From: Elusimicrobiota bacterium
GTDB lineage: Bacteria; CAYTYR01; UBA6262; DAOVJB01
Assembly (NCBI GenBank): GCA_030673425.1
Contig: DAOVJB010000031.1
Location: 1 to 9,955, forward strand
DNA: 9,955 bases
Reading direction: 5' to 3'
The notes below the pieces were generated by a model that saw only the letters and a program-made list of their open reading frames with translations, searched no databases and was not told the origin of the DNA. The position numbers were made by a program, and so were the translations under genes. Positions 6,156 through 9,955 of this stretch are shown piece by piece; the first letter of the stretch is position 1; each line of letters begins with the position of its first letter.

Positions 6156-7292
6156 CTAAAAAACCCAACCAAAAATCATAGAAAGATTACTGAAATCTTC
6201 AGCCCAATCATATCCAACCCCAGCATAGAGACTCCATAAGTAAACCTCAACACCGCCTGTATAGTGTATACGGTCATCTAATCCTTCTACCCGGCTTGGC
6301 TCAAAATATCCCCCGGCTCTAAAATCCATCTTGCACCAGTCATTAATTCTATAATAATAATTGCCACCCAGATGGTAATCCAGTACATCATCTTCTTTAA
6401 TCTTATACTCATTAAAACCAAATGCCAGATCCGAACCTATAATACAGGAATCTTTTTGCCCCTTAATTTGATTAACATCTGCATTTATAGACATCTTATC
6501 AGAAATCCTGTAGCTAAAACCTGCTCCTAGTCTCTCTGGTAAATTAACATCCCTGAACCATTCTATTGCATTATTATCCAATTCCTCGTTCATTGTCTCA
6601 TCGAAATCAAAAACTACCGAAGGCTTGAATATCGCTCCGAATGTCAATTTATTAGTCAACCAATACATAATCCCGAAATCAACTGAAGGTTTAGATATCC
6701 TCTGATTGTAGTCATAGGAAACAGCAAGGTATTTACACTGGAATATCTCTTCAACTGTATATAGATTGAGCACTGCCCCCAGGGATAATTTGGGGAATAA
6801 CTGCACCGCCAGGGGAAAAGAGAACGTTGATATATTCATATCCAAAAGCATATCTACATTAAAGGTAAGGCTTGCTACTGTAACACTGTCATCAAAATCG
6901 ATCACTGCTCTATAAGGTACCGCATACGCTACACCGAAAGCAAAATTACCCTCGGGCTTTATGCTTCTTATAACGGCTCCCGCATACCAGTATTCCAATG
7001 GAAAGCCATCTTTTTTCCCGTCATTAGTTAAGTCTGTCTGGTAATTATCAATCCTGTTTCTTGTAAACTTACCGTCAAACGAACGTTCAGAATATACTAT
7101 TCCGGCAGGATTATATAATATTCCGTTAATATCATCAGAAACACCTATATATGCTCCCCCCATCCCGATTATACGGGTATCTCCCACCGTATAACCTCCA
7201 TAGCCGTTATAAGAATCCAAGGCAAAACAAGGAGAAACTAATAAAAGATGTATTAATAAAATTAAAAAAGAAAAGTTTATTAATTTTTTCAT
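6156..7292 (-). CDS. Outer-membrane beta-barrel protein, FadL/PorV-like
   Basis: The 378-residue product opens with a Lys-rich n-region and a hydrophobic core (MKKLINFSFLILLIHLLLVS), then a signal peptidase I-like site after Cys-Phe-Ala (residue 24). The cysteine is preceded by Pro, so it is not a lipobox. The mature N-terminus carries GMGGAYIGVSDDINGILYNPAGI-type residues at 44-66 (Gly-Met-Gly-Gly-Ala, Asp54-Asp55, Asn-Pro-Ala-Gly), the hatch signature shared by FadL/OmpP1, PorV and UPF0164 proteins. Alternating amphipathic strands follow, and the chain ends in Phe as expected for BAM-inserted barrels. I cannot tell a fatty-acid transporter from a PorV-like or generic porin. ATG 7292 is preceded by AAGG four to five bases upstream. 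It sits between two tRNAs (22 bp and 6 bp away) with no visible promoter or terminator. Confidence 0.85.
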   Translation of the reverse strand: MKKLINFSFLILLIHLLLVSPCFALDSYNGYGGYTVGDTRIIGMGGAYIGVSDDINGILYNPAGIVYSERSFDGKFTRNRIDNYQTDLTNDGKKDGFPLEYWYAGAVIRSIKPEGNFAFGVAYAVPYRAVIDFDDSVTVASLTFNVDMLLDMNISTFSFPLAVQLFPKLSLGAVLNLYTVEEIFQCKYLAVSYDYNQRISKPSVDFGIMYWLTNKLTFGAIFKPSVVFDFDETMNEELDNNAIEWFRDVNLPERLGAGFSYRISDKMSINADVNQIKGQKDSCIIGSDLAFGFNEYKIKEDDVLDYHLGGNYYYRINDWCKMDFRAGGYFEPSRVEGLDDRIHYTGGVEVYLWSLYAGVGYDWAEDFSNLSMIFGWVF

Positions 7293-7314
7293 AACATCCT
7301 TTTAAATTAAAAAA

Positions 7315-7388
<74 letters not shown>

Positions 7389-7496
7389 TCGCTTTATTCA
7401 CTTCGTTCATTTCGCTAAAGGTTTTTTGCACTTTACACTTTTAATTTTTTCAGCCAAAGGTTGATCCGCCTCTGGCGGAAACTTTTAACTTCATAA
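7389..7496. repeat. Repeat-rich spacer between tRNA-Leu and tRNA-fMet
   Basis: This 108-bp non-coding stretch packs several short repeats on the plus strand. TTCACTTCG and TTCATTTCG lie in tandem (7397-7405, 7406-7414), flanked by CTTTA (7392-7396) and its complement TAAAG (7416-7420). CACTTTA and CACTTTTA lie in tandem (7429-7435, 7436-7443). A perfect 6-bp hairpin TCCGCC-TCT-GGCGGA lies at 7465-7479, much richer in G+C than its surroundings. No U-tract follows the hairpin on either strand. The makeup suggests an intergenic repeat element rather than a terminator. Confidence 0.55.
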
Positions 7497-7582
7497 TGCC
7501 GGGAGCCGGACTTGAACCGGCACGAGCTTTGAGGCTCAGTGGATTTTAAGTCCACAGCGTCTGCCAATTCCGCCATCCCGGC
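7497..7582 (-). tRNA. tRNA-Leu (UAA anticodon)
   Basis: On the minus strand the acceptor arms GCCGGGA/TCCCGGC pair fully, the anticodon stem GTGGA/TCCAC encloses loop CTTAAAA (anticodon TAA), and a long class II variable arm (TGAGCCTCAAAGCTCGT) precedes the T-arm GCCGG/CCGGC with TTCAAGT. The discriminator is A (7497), as required for leucine identity, and no CCA is encoded. At 86 bases it has normal class II length. A promoter lies just upstream. Confidence 0.97.
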
Positions 7583-7620
7583 GAAATAAATACCAATTTA
7601 ATAACTAAATTACATTTAAT

Positions 7621-7647
7621 ACTATACAAAATTCGACTCGTTGTCAA
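7621..7647 (-). promoter_or_regulatory. Predicted sigma70 promoter of the tRNA-Leu / tRNA-fMet unit
   Basis: On the minus strand a perfect TTGACA -35 box (7647-7642) is followed after 15 bases by TATAGT (7626-7621); a weaker TAGTAT gives 17-base spacing. The -35 box starts four bases after the ftsB stop and transcription would begin near 7615, about 30 bases before tRNA-Leu. No terminator separates ftsB from it, so read-through from eno-ftsB may add to its output. Confidence 0.6.
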
Positions 7648-7650
7648 CAC

Positions 7651-7959
7651 TTATTTTGTATCTTTTTTGGTCTTTACTGGAATAAATCTATATTCAATTT
7701 CCCCGGGAAGAACTAATCCCAACTCTTCACGCGCGGTTTTCTCAACATAAGCATAATTTGTCTTTAACTTATGAATTTCTCTCTGTAGATTGTCATTTTC
7801 CCCTCTTACTTGTTTTATCTCTCCTTCAAGAACATTTACATCTTTGTACATAGCCAGTAAGTGCCACCATGTTTTATTCCCGAATAATAAAATAGAAAGA
7901 AAAATAACAAGTATAATAAAAAGGATTATATGACCTATGGGTTTCTTCTTCTTTTTCAA
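7651..7959 (-). CDS. ftsB: Septum formation initiator, FtsB/DivIC family
   Basis: This 102-residue single-pass protein has a short Lys-rich cytoplasmic N-terminus, one membrane segment (about 9-26), a periplasmic coiled coil (about 39-68) and the family signature YVEKTAREELGLVLPGE (71-87). FtsB/DivIC joins FtsL and FtsQ in the divisome subcomplex that activates septal peptidoglycan synthesis. The only start that keeps the membrane segment is TTG at 7959-7957, with GGGAG six bases upstream. An ATG at 7964 overlaps it in another frame and meets a stop after one further codon. The gene lies 35 bp downstream of eno; the eno-ftsB pairing is common in bacteria. No terminator follows and the tRNA-Leu promoter begins four bases after the stop. 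Confidence 0.9.
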   Translation of the reverse strand: MKKKKKPIGHIILFIILVIFLSILLFGNKTWWHLLAMYKDVNVLEGEIKQVRGENDNLQREIHKLKTNYAYVEKTAREELGLVLPGEIEYRFIPVKTKKDTK

Positions 7960-7994
7960 GACATGCTCCCTGAACAGGTTTGTCTAATTCAAGA

Positions 7995-9314
<1,320 letters not shown>

Positions 9315-9345
9315 CTACCTATTACCCTCCTTTAATCTATATTGT

Positions 9346-9955
9346 TTATTTCTCAAGACGCATCCGCCAGACTATCCAGAAAGCTTCCCAGATAATTTGC
9401 TTTTCCATCTTGGACTTGCCGTGTTTGCGCTCTGAAAAAACTATGGGAAACTCTATCAGCTTAAAACCTTTCTTCCATGCCCGGTATTTCATCTCTATCT
9501 GAAAAGCATAACCATTAGAATGAATCGAACCTAAATCAATTGCTTCCAATACACTTCTTCTGTATCCATTAAATCCACCTGTAGTGTCCTTTACAGGAAG
9601 TCCTGTAACCATGCGTGCGTATATATTAGCATATTTACTCAAAGCTTTCCGTTCACCAGACCAGTTACTGACACCCCCGCCTTTAATATAACGGGAACCT
9701 ATAATCACATCATATCCCTCATTAAACTTTTCCAAAAATCTCGGCAAACTTTTAGGGTCATGAGAAAAGTCGGCATCCATTTCAATAATATAATCAAACA
9801 TGGCCTCAAGGGCAATACCAAAACCTACCAGATACGCAGAACCAAGCCCCATCTTCTTCGGACGGTGACAAACATGAACCTCGCTGAATTCATCAGCCAA
9901 ATCGTCAATAACCTGTCCCGTCCCATCAGGGGAATTATCATCAATAATTAAAACA
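9346..9955 (-). CDS. GT2 glycosyltransferase, polyprenol-phosphate mannosyl/glucosyltransferase-like (DPM1 family), 5' end cut by window edge
   Basis: The last 202 codons are present; the frame is open at the window edge, so the true start and the first part of the GT-A domain lie outside. Motifs counted from the edge: VLIIDDNSPDGTG (1-13, nucleotide binding), MDADFSHDP (59-67, with the DAD metal motif at 60-62), GSRYIKGG (86-93), DTTGGFNGYRR (123-133) and ERKHGKSKM (175-183). These are typical of dolichol/polyprenol-phosphate mannosyltransferases, which load a sugar from a nucleotide donor onto a lipid carrier for glycan or protein glycosylation. The chain ends soon after with no C-terminal GtrA-like membrane domain, so it is a short soluble or peripheral form. 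A TTG at 9900 is not a credible start because conserved residues continue upstream of it. Confidence 0.9.
   Translation of the reverse strand, partial: VLIIDDNSPDGTGQVIDDLADEFSEVHVCHRPKKMGLGSAYLVGFGIALEAMFDYIIEMDADFSHDPKSLPRFLEKFNEGYDVIIGSRYIKGGGVSNWSGERKALSKYANIYARMVTGLPVKDTTGGFNGYRRSVLEAIDLGSIHSNGYAFQIEMKYRAWKKGFKLIEFPIVFSERKHGKSKMEKQIIWEAFWIVWRMRLEK

Noticed and set aside
7465-7479. G+C-rich hairpin between the tRNAs as an intrinsic terminator
   Set aside because: No U-tract follows on either strand, and termination there would cut off tRNA-fMet. It fits a repeat unit better.

Overview
This looks like a chromosomal segment of a Gram-negative-type bacterium with an A+T-rich genome. The evidence is an outer-membrane beta-barrel gene with a signal peptide and a C-terminal Phe, a PilC/GspF inner-membrane protein, and three tRNA genes that do not encode their 3' CCA. 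Every gene I can support reads on the minus strand, so genetic order runs from high to low coordinates. The taxon cannot be fixed from this window. The gene style and the short palindromic intergenic repeats recall uncultivated candidate phyla such as Omnitrophota or Elusimicrobiota, but that is a low-confidence impression.

Layout in transcription order. (1) 9955-7651: a polyprenol-phosphate sugar transferase (5' end outside the window), enolase, and the FtsB/DivIC division protein, closely spaced as one likely operon. (2) 7650-6076: a sigma70-like promoter, then tRNA-Leu(UAA), a 108-bp repeat-rich spacer, initiator tRNA-fMet, an outer-membrane protein gene 22 bp later, and a second CAU tRNA only 6 bp after that gene's stop. 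The protein gene is thus bracketed by tRNAs with no obvious promoter or terminator of its own. (3) 6075-4692: a strong promoter with a perfect 12-bp inverted repeat over its -10 region, driving a lone pilC/gspF-like gene. (4) 4691-1: the nusA promoter, a terminator-like hairpin between that promoter and the nusA ribosome-binding site, then nusA-infB-ylxP-rbfA-nrnA, a transcription/translation operon whose last gene leaves the window.

The nusA operon joins transcription elongation and termination (NusA), translation initiation (IF-2), 30S maturation (RbfA, probably YlxP) and short-RNA/pAp turnover (NrnA). rimP and ylxR, often found in this operon, are absent from their usual positions.

I found no wholly new multi-gene system. 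The parts most worth a second look are non-coding: the tRNA-bracketed outer-membrane gene, the hairpin in the nusA leader, the dyad at the pilC promoter, the composite repeat between two tRNAs, and a two-codon AUG-UCU-UGA reading frame overlapping the TTG start of ftsB. No CRISPR array, insertion sequence, rRNA or phage gene is visible.
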